DNA of 32,078 nucleotides. Origin: Glycomyces luteolus. Its GTDB lineage: Bacteria > Actinomycetota > Actinomycetes > Mycobacteriales > Micromonosporaceae. A program made the translations under genes and the position numbers. Below the pieces are notes generated by a model. It was not told where the DNA came from and did not search any database. It worked only from the letters and a program-made list of their open reading frames with translations. Of this stretch, positions 1 through 7,762 are shown piece by piece. Location: NCBI RefSeq assembly GCF_027622875.1, contig NZ_JAPZVP010000006.1, positions 114,533-146,610 of the forward strand. Reading direction: 5' to 3'. Position 1 is the stretch's first letter; every line of letters begins with the position of its first letter.

Positions 1-48
1 CGACTACCCCGTGAACGACTACACCCTGACCGTCTCACCCGGCGCTAA
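1..48 (+). other. Possible 3' end of an upstream gene
   Basis: Reading from base 1 in frame 1 gives 15 codons ending in TAA at 46-48, six bases before a strong hairpin, which is where a gene end would be expected. Frame 2 stays open through the hairpin to 226, so it is less likely to be coding there. There is too little sequence to name a product, and the frame itself is uncertain. Confidence 0.25.
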
Positions 49-53
49 AGGGT

Positions 54-79
54 GGGGCCGCGGCGTTCGCCGCGGCCCC
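54..79. terminator. Perfect GC-rich hairpin, terminator-like
   Basis: The 12-base arms at 54-65 and 68-79 are exact reverse complements with a two-base centre (in practice a TTCG-like tip). No U-run follows, as is usual in actinomycetes. It separates whatever lies left of the window from the GH12 gene. Confidence 0.65.
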
Positions 80-260
80 TCCACGCGCTCGAACTCACTC
101 AACGACTTGCGCGCGCGAGCATTGGGATTTCACAGTTCAGGGCAGGTATGGACTTTAATTGGGTCGCATGATCTAATTAACGTATCGGGATTTGTCGATA
201 TTTATCGTCGATGTCGGGCCCGATGACTGAAACCATGACCTCGAGAAAGGCATGCCCTTC

Positions 261-971
261 ATGCGACGCAGATCGCTCCTCTCCGCCGCGCTGGCCGCCC
301 CCCTGGCCACCGCGGGCGCCGTCGGCGCCCTCCAGTCCCCGGCACACGCCGCCACCTGGTCCTCCTCCGACAAGTGGGGAACCTGGCAGAACGGCGCCTA
401 CACGCTCTACAACAACGTCTGGGCCCCCTCCGGCTACGGGCCGCAGTCGATCTGGGCGAACTCGTACAGCAACTGGGGCGTGTGGGCCAACCACCCGAAC
501 ACGGGCGGCATCAAGTCCTACCCGAACGTCTCCTACACGCTGGGGCGCACCGTCTCCAGCATGGGGAACGTGAGCAGCAACTTCAACGTCACCGTGCCCG
601 GTTCGGGCTCGGGCCTGGCGTACAACACCACCTACGACGTGTGGGGCAACGGCCACGCCCACGAGATCATGATCTGGACGCAGTGGACGTCCAACGTCGG
701 TCCGATCGGCGGCTACGTCACCAACGTCAACCTCGGCGGCCGCAACTGGAACTACCACCAGGGCCACAACGGCGGCAACCCCGTCTACAGCTTCATGGCG
801 ACGAGCCAGTTCACGAGCGGCACGGTGAACATCACGCCGATCTGCCAGTGGCTGGTGAACCAGGGCCGGATGCCCAACGTGCGCATCGACCAGATCCAGC
901 TCGGCTGGGAGATCACCTCGTCCTCCGGCGGGCGCGACTTCCGGATGAACAGCTACTCACTCTCGACCTAG
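261..971 (+). CDS. Secreted GH12 endoglucanase
   Basis: This encodes a secreted glycoside hydrolase of family 12, which cleaves internal beta-1,4 links in cellulose, mixed glucan or xyloglucan with retention. The 236-residue protein starts with a twin-Arg-like basic N-terminus (MRRRS), a hydrophobic stretch and an AHA|A cleavage site near residue 30. The rest is one GH12 beta-sandwich. The nucleophile is Glu135 in HEIMIW and the acid/base is Glu217 in GWEI; the conserved NHPNTGGIKSYPN segment is at about 78-89. There is no carbohydrate-binding module. I chose the ATG at 261 over the ATG at 252 because the GAGAAAGG site (243-250) is 10 bases from the former and only one from the latter. An AT-richer stretch at about 155-210 probably holds the promoter, but I could not assign hexamers. 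The exact substrate cannot be told from sequence. Confidence 0.93.
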   Translation: MRRRSLLSAALAAPLATAGAVGALQSPAHAATWSSSDKWGTWQNGAYTLYNNVWAPSGYGPQSIWANSYSNWGVWANHPNTGGIKSYPNVSYTLGRTVSSMGNVSSNFNVTVPGSGSGLAYNTTYDVWGNGHAHEIMIWTQWTSNVGPIGGYVTNVNLGGRNWNYHQGHNGGNPVYSFMATSQFTSGTVNITPICQWLVNQGRMPNVRIDQIQLGWEITSSSGGRDFRMNSYSLST

Positions 972-978
972 TGAGCCC

Positions 979-1022
979 GCGACGCCTCGAACCGCGGAAA
1001 TCTTCGCGGTTCGAGGCGTCGC
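979..1022. terminator. Strong hairpin terminator after GH12 gene
   Basis: Exact 18-base arms at 979-996 and 1005-1022 with an 8-base loop (GAAATCTT), starting eight bases after the GH12 stop codon. Confidence 0.85.
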
Positions 1023-1109
1023 ATTCGTTGTCGTACTGGGTAAACTCCGGGTTGACGGCAGCCGGGCCCGCGAGTCGGGACGCCGGTCCGACCAAGGGAG
1101 GGTGCGACC

Positions 1110-1475
1110 ATGAAATCGCAGAAGGAACTGGCGGAACACGGCGGGGAACCAGCGGACGAGACCGACGCGCTGCGCCTGTCCGACCTCGCCGAGAACGAGG
1201 GCGCCCGCATCGAGTTCGACGAGTACGGCACCGACGACGACCTGTGGCCCGTCGCCAAGAGCGGTCGCCGCAGGCTCGCCTTCGCCGCGGCCGCGCTGGT
1301 CCTGGTGGCGGGCGCGGTGGTCGGAGGCAAGATCGCCTACGACCGCCGCAGATCCGCGAAGGGCTACCAGCGGGCGGTCACGGCGCTGGAGGACGCGCGG
1401 GAGGCGCTCCTCTCGGCGGCCTCCGAGCTTCCCGAACGCGGTCGCGAGGTTCTGCAGAAGGTCAAGCGCCACTGA
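1110..1475 (+). CDS. Small single-pass membrane protein, unknown
   Basis: This 121-residue protein is not recognised. Residues 1-50 are acidic and hydrophilic, residues about 55-76 form one hydrophobic membrane segment rich in Ala, Val and Gly, and the tail (77-121) is basic and predicted helical. The positive residues flanking the segment (SGRRR before it, DRRRS after it) leave the topology open. The start is well supported by AGGGAGG at 1095-1101. A weak promoter, GTCGCA (1018-1023)-17-TAAACT (1041-1046), may lie at the terminator edge. The gene stands alone between a terminator and the convergent GH2 gene, so context gives no function. Confidence 0.8.
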   Translation: MKSQKELAEHGGEPADETDALRLSDLAENEGARIEFDEYGTDDDLWPVAKSGRRRLAFAAAALVLVAGAVVGGKIAYDRRRSAKGYQRAVTALEDAREALLSAASELPERGREVLQKVKRH

Positions 1476-1492
1476 GCCGATCCGCCCGCGCG

Positions 1493-3169
1493 TCAAGCCT
1501 TGTCGCGCCGAAAGCGCCCCCGCACGGTCCGGTAGGCCTGCTTGGGGCGGCGGTACTCGTCGACGAGGCCCTTGTCGTTGACCCCGCGCGGGCGCCGGAG
1601 CAGGAAGTCGCGCTGCTCGGTGGTGCGGAAGTCGCCCAGGACCCAGATGGCGAGCCCGGAGATCCGGTCCTGCCCGTCGAGGAGGTGGCCGATCACGGTG
1701 TCGAGCAGGCGCGACTGGTAGTCCTCGGTCCACAGTGAACCGAGCTGGTCGACGTGGCCCGGCACCGCGCCCGCGCCGATCTCGGAGATGATGAGCGGCT
1801 TGTCCCCCAGTCCGAGGCCGTCCACGCGGGCGCTGATGCGGTCGAGCTCCCCCGGGATGTCGGGGATGTCGCCGAAGTACCAGCCGGGGTAGGTGTTCGC
1901 GGAGACGACGTCGACCAGGTCGAAGCACTGGTCGTCGTGGGCGTTGATGGCCGCGTAGGTGACCGGGCGGGAGCCGTCGAGCTCGCGCAGGCGCCCGAGC
2001 AGCTTCGCGTAGACCGGCCGGCCGGCCTCGGACCAGCTCGGGCACTCGTTCAGGATGCCCCACAGGATGATCGAGGGGTGGTTCTGCGAAGCGGCGACCA
2101 TCTCGTCGATGTGCGCCACCTGCGCCTCGATGAAGCCGGGGTCGGTGAGGTGCTCGACCGGGTACTGCCAGCCGACCGACTCGCACCACACCAGGATCCC
2201 GGCCTCGTCGCACAGGTCGAGGAACAGCGGGTCGAGCGGGTAGTGGCTGCCGCGCACGAAGTTGCAGCCGAGGTCCTGGAGCTGCTGGATGTCGTTGACG
2301 AGCAGCGCTTCGGGTTGGGTGTGGCCGAACTGCGGGTGGGCCTCGTGGCGGTTGACGCCCTGGAGCGTGACGGGCTCGCCGTTGACGGTGATCCGGGCGT
2401 TCTCGGTGCGGACCTCGCGGACGCCGAAACGCTCGCGCAGATCGTCCCCGCCGAGGCGCACGGTGAGGAGGCTCAGATTCGGTTCGGCGGGCGACCACGG
2501 TGCGACCCAAGGGAGTTCGAGGGTGCGCTCGAGGCTGCCGGAGGTCTGGAGGTCGACGGCTTCGCTGAGGACGGTCCGGCCGTCGCACTCGATCTCGAGC
2601 GGCACCGACGCGGCGGTGTCCGCGGTGTAGTCGATCCGCACGTGCACCCGCCGTGCGGCGACCGACTCGGTGGCGATCCGCACGCCGTCGATCCGGACCG
2701 GGCCCAGCCGGTGGAGCTCGACGCTCCGAGAGATGCCCCCGTAGGCGTACCAGTCGAAATGCTCCATGTGGAGTGGCGAACGCTCGTCGAAGCGGTTGTC
2801 GACGAGCACGATGATCTCGGCTTCGCCCGCTTCGGCCTCGGTCTCGGACCAGAACCGCGTGAAGCCGCCCGCGTGCTCGCGGATCAGCTCGCCGTTCCAG
2901 AAGACCCGGCACCAGTGCTGGACGGCCTCGAAGACGAGGCGATGGCGGGCGGCCTCGACGTCGACGCGGATGCGGTAGGCGGCCAGGCCGCGTTTTCCGG
3001 CGAAGGCGGGGGTGGCGTCGAAGCAGCCGGGCACGGCCATCACGTCGTCGAAGGCGATGCGGTCGACGGCGATCGCGTCGGGGTCGGCGTCGCCCAGGAA
3101 CGTGAAGTCCCAGATGCCGTCGAGCGCGGCGACCTCGCGCCGCTCGTGTGTCGCGAACCTGCGGGCCAT
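1493..3169 (-). CDS. GH2 family hydrolase, probable beta-glucuronidase
   Basis: This is a 558-residue cytoplasmic glycoside hydrolase of family 2 without a signal peptide. The order is the GH2 sugar-binding N-terminal domain (about 15-155, with FDWYAYGGISRSVEL at 138-152), an immunoglobulin-like sandwich (about 160-255) and the TIM barrel (about 258-550). The acid/base is Glu375 in ILNE and the nucleophile is Glu463 in ISEIGAG. Near the C-terminus N531-D-K533 followed by G matches the NxK motif that contacts the glucuronate carboxylate in beta-glucuronidases, so beta-glucuronidase is preferred over beta-galactosidase. Length is near that of E. coli UidA (603). The start has an AGGAGG four bases upstream. 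A possible promoter (TTCCCC-17-TAGGAT on the minus strand, 3207-3235) lies between it and the tetR gene. It could release glucuronate from plant or host glycans; specificity is inferred. Confidence 0.9.
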   Translation of the reverse strand: MARRFATHERREVAALDGIWDFTFLGDADPDAIAVDRIAFDDVMAVPGCFDATPAFAGKRGLAAYRIRVDVEAARHRLVFEAVQHWCRVFWNGELIREHAGGFTRFWSETEAEAGEAEIIVLVDNRFDERSPLHMEHFDWYAYGGISRSVELHRLGPVRIDGVRIATESVAARRVHVRIDYTADTAASVPLEIECDGRTVLSEAVDLQTSGSLERTLELPWVAPWSPAEPNLSLLTVRLGGDDLRERFGVREVRTENARITVNGEPVTLQGVNRHEAHPQFGHTQPEALLVNDIQQLQDLGCNFVRGSHYPLDPLFLDLCDEAGILVWCESVGWQYPVEHLTDPGFIEAQVAHIDEMVAASQNHPSIILWGILNECPSWSEAGRPVYAKLLGRLRELDGSRPVTYAAINAHDDQCFDLVDVVSANTYPGWYFGDIPDIPGELDRISARVDGLGLGDKPLIISEIGAGAVPGHVDQLGSLWTEDYQSRLLDTVIGHLLDGQDRISGLAIWVLGDFRTTEQRDFLLRRPRGVNDKGLVDEYRRPKQAYRTVRGRFRRDKA

Positions 3170-3206
3170 GCGGCCTCCTCGGGTGGTCTCGTCAGATGCG
3201 GGACTG

Positions 3207-3235
3207 ATCCTAGGCGACCGGTTGCCAGAGGGGAA
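3207..3235 (-). promoter_or_regulatory. Possible promoter of the GH2 gene
   Basis: On the minus strand, TTCCCC at 3235-3230 and TAGGAT at 3212-3207 are separated by 17 bases, 37 bases upstream of the GH2 start. Only the -10 is convincing. Confidence 0.35.
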
Positions 3236-3245
3236 GGCCCTGTGA

Positions 3246-4031
3246 CTACGTAGTCTTGCGCTTTTCCCGGAACGCCTTCTGACGGCAGGCCGCCGAGCAG
3301 TACTTCGCGGGCCGGCCGGTGGCGGTCTCGGGGAGCGGCGTGCCGCAGACCGGGCAGGATCGTTCCGTTACGGCAATTTCGTTACGCAACCCGCTCGGCT
3401 CGAGGCTTTCGTTACGATTCTCGAAGTTTCGTTCCAACCGGAGGCCTTCCCACAGGATCCTCGAGAGGCGGCGGGCCCGCTCGGGCGATTCGATCGCCTG
3501 CGACATGCCGACGCAGCCGGCCAGCAGGGCCCGGACATCGTTGGGGTCCAAGTCGGAACGCACGGCCCCGGCCCGCTGGGCCCGCTGCAGGAGGATGCCC
3601 AGCGGGGTGTCGACCACGCAGACCCCCTCGAGCTTCGACGGCTCCTGCCAGTCGCCCCGCGAGGCGAGCGCCTCGCAGATCGCGCGGTTGGCGAGGGCCT
3701 GGCCGGTCAGGTATTCCATGTACTCGAAGAAGGCGCGCTCGGGGTCCGGGCGTCGCATCATCTCGGCGCCGCGCTCGCTGAGCTGGGAGAGCCGATGGTC
3801 GAGCACCGTCGCGAGCAGGGCGTCCTTGGTCGGGAAGTGCCGGTAGACGGTCCCGGCGCCGACGCCCGCGGCGGTCGCGATCTCCCCCAGGGAGACCGAG
3901 GTGCCGCGCTCGCCGAACAGCCGGTCGGCCGTCTGCAGGACCTTGAGGCGGTTGCGCTGGGCGTCAACGCGTTCGGCTCGCTGGACGGCGCTCTTCGGCG
4001 ACGCCTGCGGAGTCTGGATCCGCTGGGGCAT
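3246..4031 (-). CDS. TetR-family regulator with C-terminal Cys-rich tail
   Basis: This is a 261-residue repressor-type regulator. The TetR DNA-binding helices are at about 25-75, with the recognition part around GVGAGTVYRHFPTKDALL (57-74). A ligand/dimer domain (about 85-205) follows. Unusually, the protein then continues with a tail holding Cys226, Cys229, Cys245 and Cys249 (CPVCG...YCSAACRQKAFR). This looks like a small zinc-binding knuckle of a kind found at the ends of various actinobacterial proteins. The ATG at 4031 was chosen because a GAGGGGGA site lies just upstream and it precedes the HTH by a normal distance; the frame stays open far beyond it. It is divergent from the NmrA-like gene at 4140 with a palindrome between them, so it probably controls that gene and itself. 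Confidence 0.9.
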   Translation of the reverse strand: MPQRIQTPQASPKSAVQRAERVDAQRNRLKVLQTADRLFGERGTSVSLGEIATAAGVGAGTVYRHFPTKDALLATVLDHRLSQLSERGAEMMRRPDPERAFFEYMEYLTGQALANRAICEALASRGDWQEPSKLEGVCVVDTPLGILLQRAQRAGAVRSDLDPNDVRALLAGCVGMSQAIESPERARRLSRILWEGLRLERNFENRNESLEPSGLRNEIAVTERSCPVCGTPLPETATGRPAKYCSAACRQKAFREKRKTT

Positions 4032-4056
4032 GGGTCCCCCTCTCGTGGACTCGCTT

Positions 4057-4078
4057 AAACGGGTGTAGTGTTCCGTTT
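4057..4078. promoter_or_regulatory. Candidate TetR operator
   Basis: The arms AAACGG (4057-4062) and CCGTTT (4073-4078) are exact reverse complements 10 bases apart. They lie in the 108-base divergent region between the tetR start and the NmrA-like gene, the usual place for the target of a locally acting TetR repressor. Confidence 0.55.
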
Positions 4079-4139
4079 TATCAACCGGGTTGCCGCTCCC
4101 GATATTAGTCGGCGAACCCCGCCATGGAAAGGAACACCC

Positions 4140-5051
4140 ATGCCCGCTTCCGAGAAGACCATCCTCGTCACCGGCGCGACGGGCCGACAGGGCGGGGCCG
4201 TGACCGCCCGCCTGCTGGCCGACGGTTGGCACGTCCGCGCCCTCACCCGCGACCCCGACAGCACGAAAGCCAAGGCGCTCAAGGCATCCGGTGCCGAGGT
4301 CGTCCCGGGCGACCTCGACCACCGGGCCTCGCTCGACGCGGCCGTCGCGGGCGCTTACGGCGTCTTCAGCGTCCACGCCGGGGCGTACGAGGGCGGGCCG
4401 TACGGCGACGACCTCGGGCATGAGGCGCGCAGCGCCGCGAAGATCGGGGCCGCCGCGCAGGCGGCCGGCGTCGTCCACGTCGTGCACTCCTCCTCGGTCG
4501 GCGTAGGCGGGCCGCTGGAGCGCTCGATGGACATGCTCCAGCGCAAGGCCGAGGCCGAAGCGGCGATCCGCGAGAGCGGCGTCTCGCTCACGATCCTGCG
4601 GCCGACCGCGTTCATGGAGAACACCTTCGACTCCTTCAGGGAGCTCCAGAACGGCGCGCTCGTCTCCACATTGCGGGCCGACACCTACGAGCCGCTCATC
4701 GCCGCAGCGGACATCGCCGCCTTCGCCGCGATCGCCTTCACCGACCCGAGGCGGCACCGCGGGCAGGTGCACGAGCTGGCCGGCGACGACCTCACGCAGG
4801 CCGACAAGGCCGCGCTCATCGGGCGCGTCGTCGGCAGAGAGGTGCCGTACGTGGAGATCACCGTGGAGCAGATCGCGAAGGAGAGCCCCACGACGGCGAA
4901 GATGATCGCGCTGATCAACGAACACCGCATCCCGGTCGACATCGCGGCGCTGCGCGAGATCCACCCGGGCCTGCTCACCTTCGAGCAGTGGATGACCGGC
5001 ATCGGCAAGCCCATGGTCGACGCGTACTTCGCGAGGATCGACGCGGCCTAG
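4140..5051 (+). CDS. NmrA-like NAD(P)-binding protein
   Basis: This is a 303-residue atypical short-chain dehydrogenase/NmrA-family protein. The dinucleotide-binding loop is at the N-terminus (TGATGRQGG, 11-19, a GxxGxxG pattern), followed by a Rossmann domain and the HSCARG/NmrA-type substrate domain. An HSSSVGVGG segment sits near residue 119, where catalytic members have Ser and YxxxK, but a clear YxxxK is missing. It may therefore be a redox sensor or a quinone or nitro reductase rather than a classical dehydrogenase. The ATG at 4140 is preferred over the earlier in-frame start at 4068 because GAAAGGA (4127-4133) is six bases upstream and the TetR palindrome would otherwise lie in the gene. 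It is divergent from, and probably repressed by, the TetR protein. Confidence 0.88.
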   Translation: MPASEKTILVTGATGRQGGAVTARLLADGWHVRALTRDPDSTKAKALKASGAEVVPGDLDHRASLDAAVAGAYGVFSVHAGAYEGGPYGDDLGHEARSAAKIGAAAQAAGVVHVVHSSSVGVGGPLERSMDMLQRKAEAEAAIRESGVSLTILRPTAFMENTFDSFRELQNGALVSTLRADTYEPLIAAADIAAFAAIAFTDPRRHRGQVHELAGDDLTQADKAALIGRVVGREVPYVEITVEQIAKESPTTAKMIALINEHRIPVDIAALREIHPGLLTFEQWMTGIGKPMVDAYFARIDAA

Positions 5052-5060
5052 CCGAGCACA

Positions 5061-5111
5061 GCGGGGACCGCCCGGCGGTCCCCGCCTGTCCCGGTCGGGT
5101 CGGGACAGGCG
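5061..5111. terminator. Two overlapping hairpins, terminator
   Basis: The first hairpin has exact 11-base arms (5061-5071, 5075-5085) and a CCG loop. The second has exact 11-base arms (5083-5093, 5101-5111) with a 7-base loop. They share three bases, so only one can form fully at a time. They follow the NmrA-like stop by nine bases. Confidence 0.8.
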
Positions 5112-5177
5112 GGCGGGTTGCGCGCGTCGGTCCACTGCGGAAGGATTTGGGCCACCCCCGAATGCGAAGGCCCGCCC

Positions 5178-6629
5178 ATGCAATCCCCTCCCCTCTACCG
5201 CGCCCACCTCGTCGCCGCCACCGCGGCGCTCGCCGCCGTGCTCGCGATCCTCAACGGCCGCTACGACTACCACCGCGACGAGCTGTACTTCAGGATGCTC
5301 GAGCCCGCCTGGGGCTACGCGGACCAGCCGCCGCTCACGCCGCTGCTCGGAAAGGCCGCGACCGCGCTGCTCGGCGATTCGCTGTGGGCCTTGCGGTTCC
5401 CTTCGATCCTGTGCATGGTCGGGGTGCTGTGGATCGCGGCGCTGCTCACCCGCGAATTCGGCGGCGGCAAGGCGGCGCAGGCGCTCTGCGTCTGGGGCCT
5501 GGCGTTCGCCGGGGTCGCGCTCGCGTTCGGACACCAGCTCTCTACCAACTCGATCGACTTGGCGGTGTGGACGGCCGCGCTGCTGTTCGCGGTGAAGGCG
5601 CTCCTGCGCGACCGGCCGCAATGGTGGCTCGCCGTCGGCGCGGTCGCCGGCATCGGCCTGTACAACAAGCACCTGGTCGTGCTGCTGCTCCTCAGCCTCG
5701 GCTTGGCGCTCCTCGCGGTGGGGCCGCGGAAGGTCCTGCTCTCCAAGTGGCTGTGGGCCGGGGCCGCGGTGGCGCTGGTGATCGGCGCGCCGAACCTCGT
5801 GTACCAGGCGGCGCACGATTGGCCGCAGCTCGAGATGGCCTCGGCCATCAACGAAACCGACGGCACCGAGAACCGGATCCTGCTGCTGCCCTTCCAGTTC
5901 CTATTGGTCGGGCTGTTCCTCGTCCCGGTCTGGATAACCGGATGCATCGCGCTGCTGCGCCGCCCCGAGTGGCGACCGGTCAGGGCGATGGCCGCGGCGT
6001 ACCCGATCCTGCTCGCGGTCACGCTGGCGACCGGCGGCCAGTTCTACTACCCCATGGGCCTGGTCTTCGCCCTGTACGCGGCCGGATGCGTCCCGGTCGC
6101 GGCTTGGGCGGGCACGCTGAGCCGTCGCCGGGTGCTGGTGGTCGGTGTGGCGCTCAACAGCGCGATCTCGGCCCTGGTCGCGCTGCCGCTGCTGCCCGTC
6201 GGCATCGTCGGCGATACGCCGATCCCCGACATGAACAGCTCAATCCCGGACGGGGTCGGCTGGCAGGCGTACACGGATCAGGTCGAAGCCGTGGCCGCCA
6301 CGGCTCCCGCGGAGGGCACGGCGATCATCACCGCGAACTACGGCGAGGCCGGGGCGCTCATGCGGTACGGGGAGGATCTGCCGCCGGTCTTCAGCGGCCA
6401 CAACGAACTCCACGAGTACGGCCCGCCTCCGGCGGACACCGACACGGTCGTCACCGTGGGCATGGAGCTCGCGGGACTCCTCCCCTACTTCGACTCGTGC
6501 GAGCGGGCCGGCGGGCTCGACAACCGCCTCGGCATCGACAACGAGGAACAGGGCCGGGTCATCGGCGTGTGCCATGGTCCGGTTCTGCCGTGGACCGAGT
6601 TGTGGCCCGAGTTCCAGCATTACAGTTGA
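5178..6629 (+). CDS. GT39-like integral membrane glycosyltransferase
   Basis: This 483-residue polytopic membrane protein resembles the ArnT/PMT superfamily (glycosyltransferase family 39, PMT_2), which transfers sugars from polyprenyl-phosphate donors to lipids or proteins at the outer face of the membrane. The first helix is at about 10-26. It is followed by the first outer loop NGRYDYHRDELYF (26-38), where the family's acidic catalytic residues lie (Asp34, Glu35), and the conserved YADQPPLTPL. About ten or more hydrophobic segments follow, to about residue 360. The last ~120 residues form a soluble outer domain. I chose the ATG at 5178, seven bases after GAAGG; an earlier in-frame start at 5118 would lie almost on top of the terminator. 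The gene stands alone, so donor and acceptor are unknown. Confidence 0.87.
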   Translation: MQSPPLYRAHLVAATAALAAVLAILNGRYDYHRDELYFRMLEPAWGYADQPPLTPLLGKAATALLGDSLWALRFPSILCMVGVLWIAALLTREFGGGKAAQALCVWGLAFAGVALAFGHQLSTNSIDLAVWTAALLFAVKALLRDRPQWWLAVGAVAGIGLYNKHLVVLLLLSLGLALLAVGPRKVLLSKWLWAGAAVALVIGAPNLVYQAAHDWPQLEMASAINETDGTENRILLLPFQFLLVGLFLVPVWITGCIALLRRPEWRPVRAMAAAYPILLAVTLATGGQFYYPMGLVFALYAAGCVPVAAWAGTLSRRRVLVVGVALNSAISALVALPLLPVGIVGDTPIPDMNSSIPDGVGWQAYTDQVEAVAATAPAEGTAIITANYGEAGALMRYGEDLPPVFSGHNELHEYGPPPADTDTVVTVGMELAGLLPYFDSCERAGGLDNRLGIDNEEQGRVIGVCHGPVLPWTELWPEFQHYS

Positions 6630-6689
6630 GCGGTTGGTGCGCCGGCGTGCGTTCGCGTTCCGTTGCAACGGTATTCAACTTCCTCAGCT

Positions 6690-6718
6690 TTCACATGGCA
6701 ACGGGGGCACGCTATAGT
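6690..6718 (+). promoter_or_regulatory. Promoter of the SapA-like gene
   Basis: TTCACA (6690-6695), a 17-base spacer and TATAGT (6713-6718) form a near-consensus housekeeping promoter about 50 bases before the start codon. A perfect 10-base palindrome (CGTTGCAACG, 6661-6670) lies just upstream and could be a regulator site. Confidence 0.7.
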
Positions 6719-6769
6719 CACCGCGATCCCCGTCCCCATCGGAACTGAACAGAGTTGGAGAGCTTCTCG

Positions 6770-7237
6770 ATGAAAGCTCGGATGCGTGCGGCCCTGCGCC
6801 GCGCCGCCATGGCGTTCCTCGCCGTCACCCTCGGCGCCGTCTCGGCGATCGTCTTCGCCGCCTCGCCCGCGGCCGCCGTCGGGCCCTGCGGCTCGTCGTA
6901 CAGCCACATCGACCGCTACGCCATCAACAGCGCCACCCAGGGCACCGCCGCCTACATGGACCTGTACTGGTCGGACTCCGCCAACCGCAACTGCGCGGTG
7001 CTCAACGGCACCGGCAAGACCTACGGCTTCAACGGCCGCAAGGGCATCCTCATCTGGGCCTCCGGCTACTACGACCAGTACGACCAGGACGACAGGGACT
7101 ACTCGTACTACGCGGGCCCCGTCTACACCCCGTCAGGCGTGAACATGTCCGGCCGCTGCGTCAACCTCGAGGGCATCGTCGAGCTCCCCAACGGCGAGGT
7201 CGTCAGCGGCCACCGCTACGGCGTCCACTGCAACTGA
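6770..7237 (+). CDS. SapA-like secreted protein
   Basis: This is a 155-residue exported protein. A basic N-terminus with a hydrophobic core leads to a cleavage site after SPAAA (about residue 36). The mature part (about 119 residues) has four cysteines (40, 75, 130, 154), likely two disulfides. It carries the CGSSY, YAGPVY and late CV...G segments that I recognise from spore-associated protein A of Streptomyces, whose molecular role is not known. The Tyr- and Asp-rich stretch at 100-114 is notable. The ATG at 6770 has GGAG nine bases upstream; the earlier in-frame TTG at 6755 overlaps that site and is rejected. It is transcribed alone from a strong promoter and ends in a terminator shared with the convergent ribH. 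The family name is a resemblance judgement. Confidence 0.82.
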   Translation: MKARMRAALRRAAMAFLAVTLGAVSAIVFAASPAAAVGPCGSSYSHIDRYAINSATQGTAAYMDLYWSDSANRNCAVLNGTGKTYGFNGRKGILIWASGYYDQYDQDDRDYSYYAGPVYTPSGVNMSGRCVNLEGIVELPNGEVVSGHRYGVHCN

Positions 7238-7244
7238 CCGAGCA

Positions 7245-7280
7245 GCGAAGCCCCCGGCGGATCTCCGCCGGGGGCTTCGC
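7245..7280. terminator. Bidirectional terminator between sapA-like gene and ribH
   Basis: Exact 16-base arms (7245-7260 and 7265-7280) with an ATCT loop lie between two convergent stop codons, so it can serve both genes. Confidence 0.85.
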
Positions 7281-7290
7281 GCTGCGCGGC

Positions 7291-7761
7291 TCAATCGAGC
7301 GAGCGGATCGCCAGCGCCGCGCCGAGGGCGGCGACGACCGCCTCGTAGCCCTTGTCCTCAGTGGAGTCGGGGTATCCGGCGCGGGCGAGGGCCTGCTCCT
7401 GGTTGTCGACCGTGAGCACGCCGTGGGCGACGGGGGTCGACTCGTCGAGCGCGACCCGGGTGAGCCCTTCGGTGACGGACTTGCACACGTAGTCGAAGTG
7501 GGCGGTGCCGCCGCGGATGACGGTGCCGAGGGCGACCACGGCGTCGTATCTGCGGGCGAGCGCCTGCGCGGCGATCGGCAGTTCGACCGCTCCGGCGACG
7601 TGCAGGACCTTGACGTCGGCGACCTTGGCGTCGGCGGCGGCTTCGAGTGCGCGCTTGAGCAGCTGGCCGACGATCTCGGTGTTCCAGTCCGTGGCAACGA
7701 TACCGAGGGTGAGCCCGGCGGCGTCGGGGACGTTGATCGCGGGTGCTCCGTGACCGGCCAT
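7291..7761 (-). CDS. ribH: 6,7-dimethyl-8-ribityllumazine synthase
   Basis: Lumazine synthase condenses 5-amino-6-ribitylaminouracil with 3,4-dihydroxy-2-butanone 4-phosphate, the penultimate step of riboflavin synthesis. The protein has 156 residues, the normal family length. Trp26 lies in the ATDWN segment that binds the pyrimidine. The VIRGGTAHFDYVC segment (81-93) carries the phosphate-binding region and the catalytic His88. The ATG lies one base after the ribBA stop (TAACATG), with a GGGAG inside the end of ribBA, so the two are translationally coupled. It is the last gene of the riboswitch-controlled operon. Confidence 0.97.
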   Translation of the reverse strand: MAGHGAPAINVPDAAGLTLGIVATDWNTEIVGQLLKRALEAAADAKVADVKVLHVAGAVELPIAAQALARRYDAVVALGTVIRGGTAHFDYVCKSVTEGLTRVALDESTPVAHGVLTVDNQEQALARAGYPDSTEDKGYEAVVAALGAALAIRSLD

Positions 7762-7762
7762 G

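Noticed and set aside
957..2912. Long open frame antisense to and overlapping the GH2 gene
   Set aside because: It is a GC-rich shadow: Arg/Pro/Gly-rich translation with no family motifs, in the alternative frame of a gene with clear catalytic residues.
4032..5816. Upstream extension of the TetR frame to an 856-residue protein
   Set aside because: The extension is antisense to the NmrA-like and GT39 genes, crosses the terminators and operator, and has low-complexity composition.
4988..6748. 586-codon plus-strand frame over the GT39 gene
   Set aside because: Its translation is Arg/Gly/Pro-rich without hydrophobic segments, whereas the overlapping frame encodes a typical membrane enzyme.
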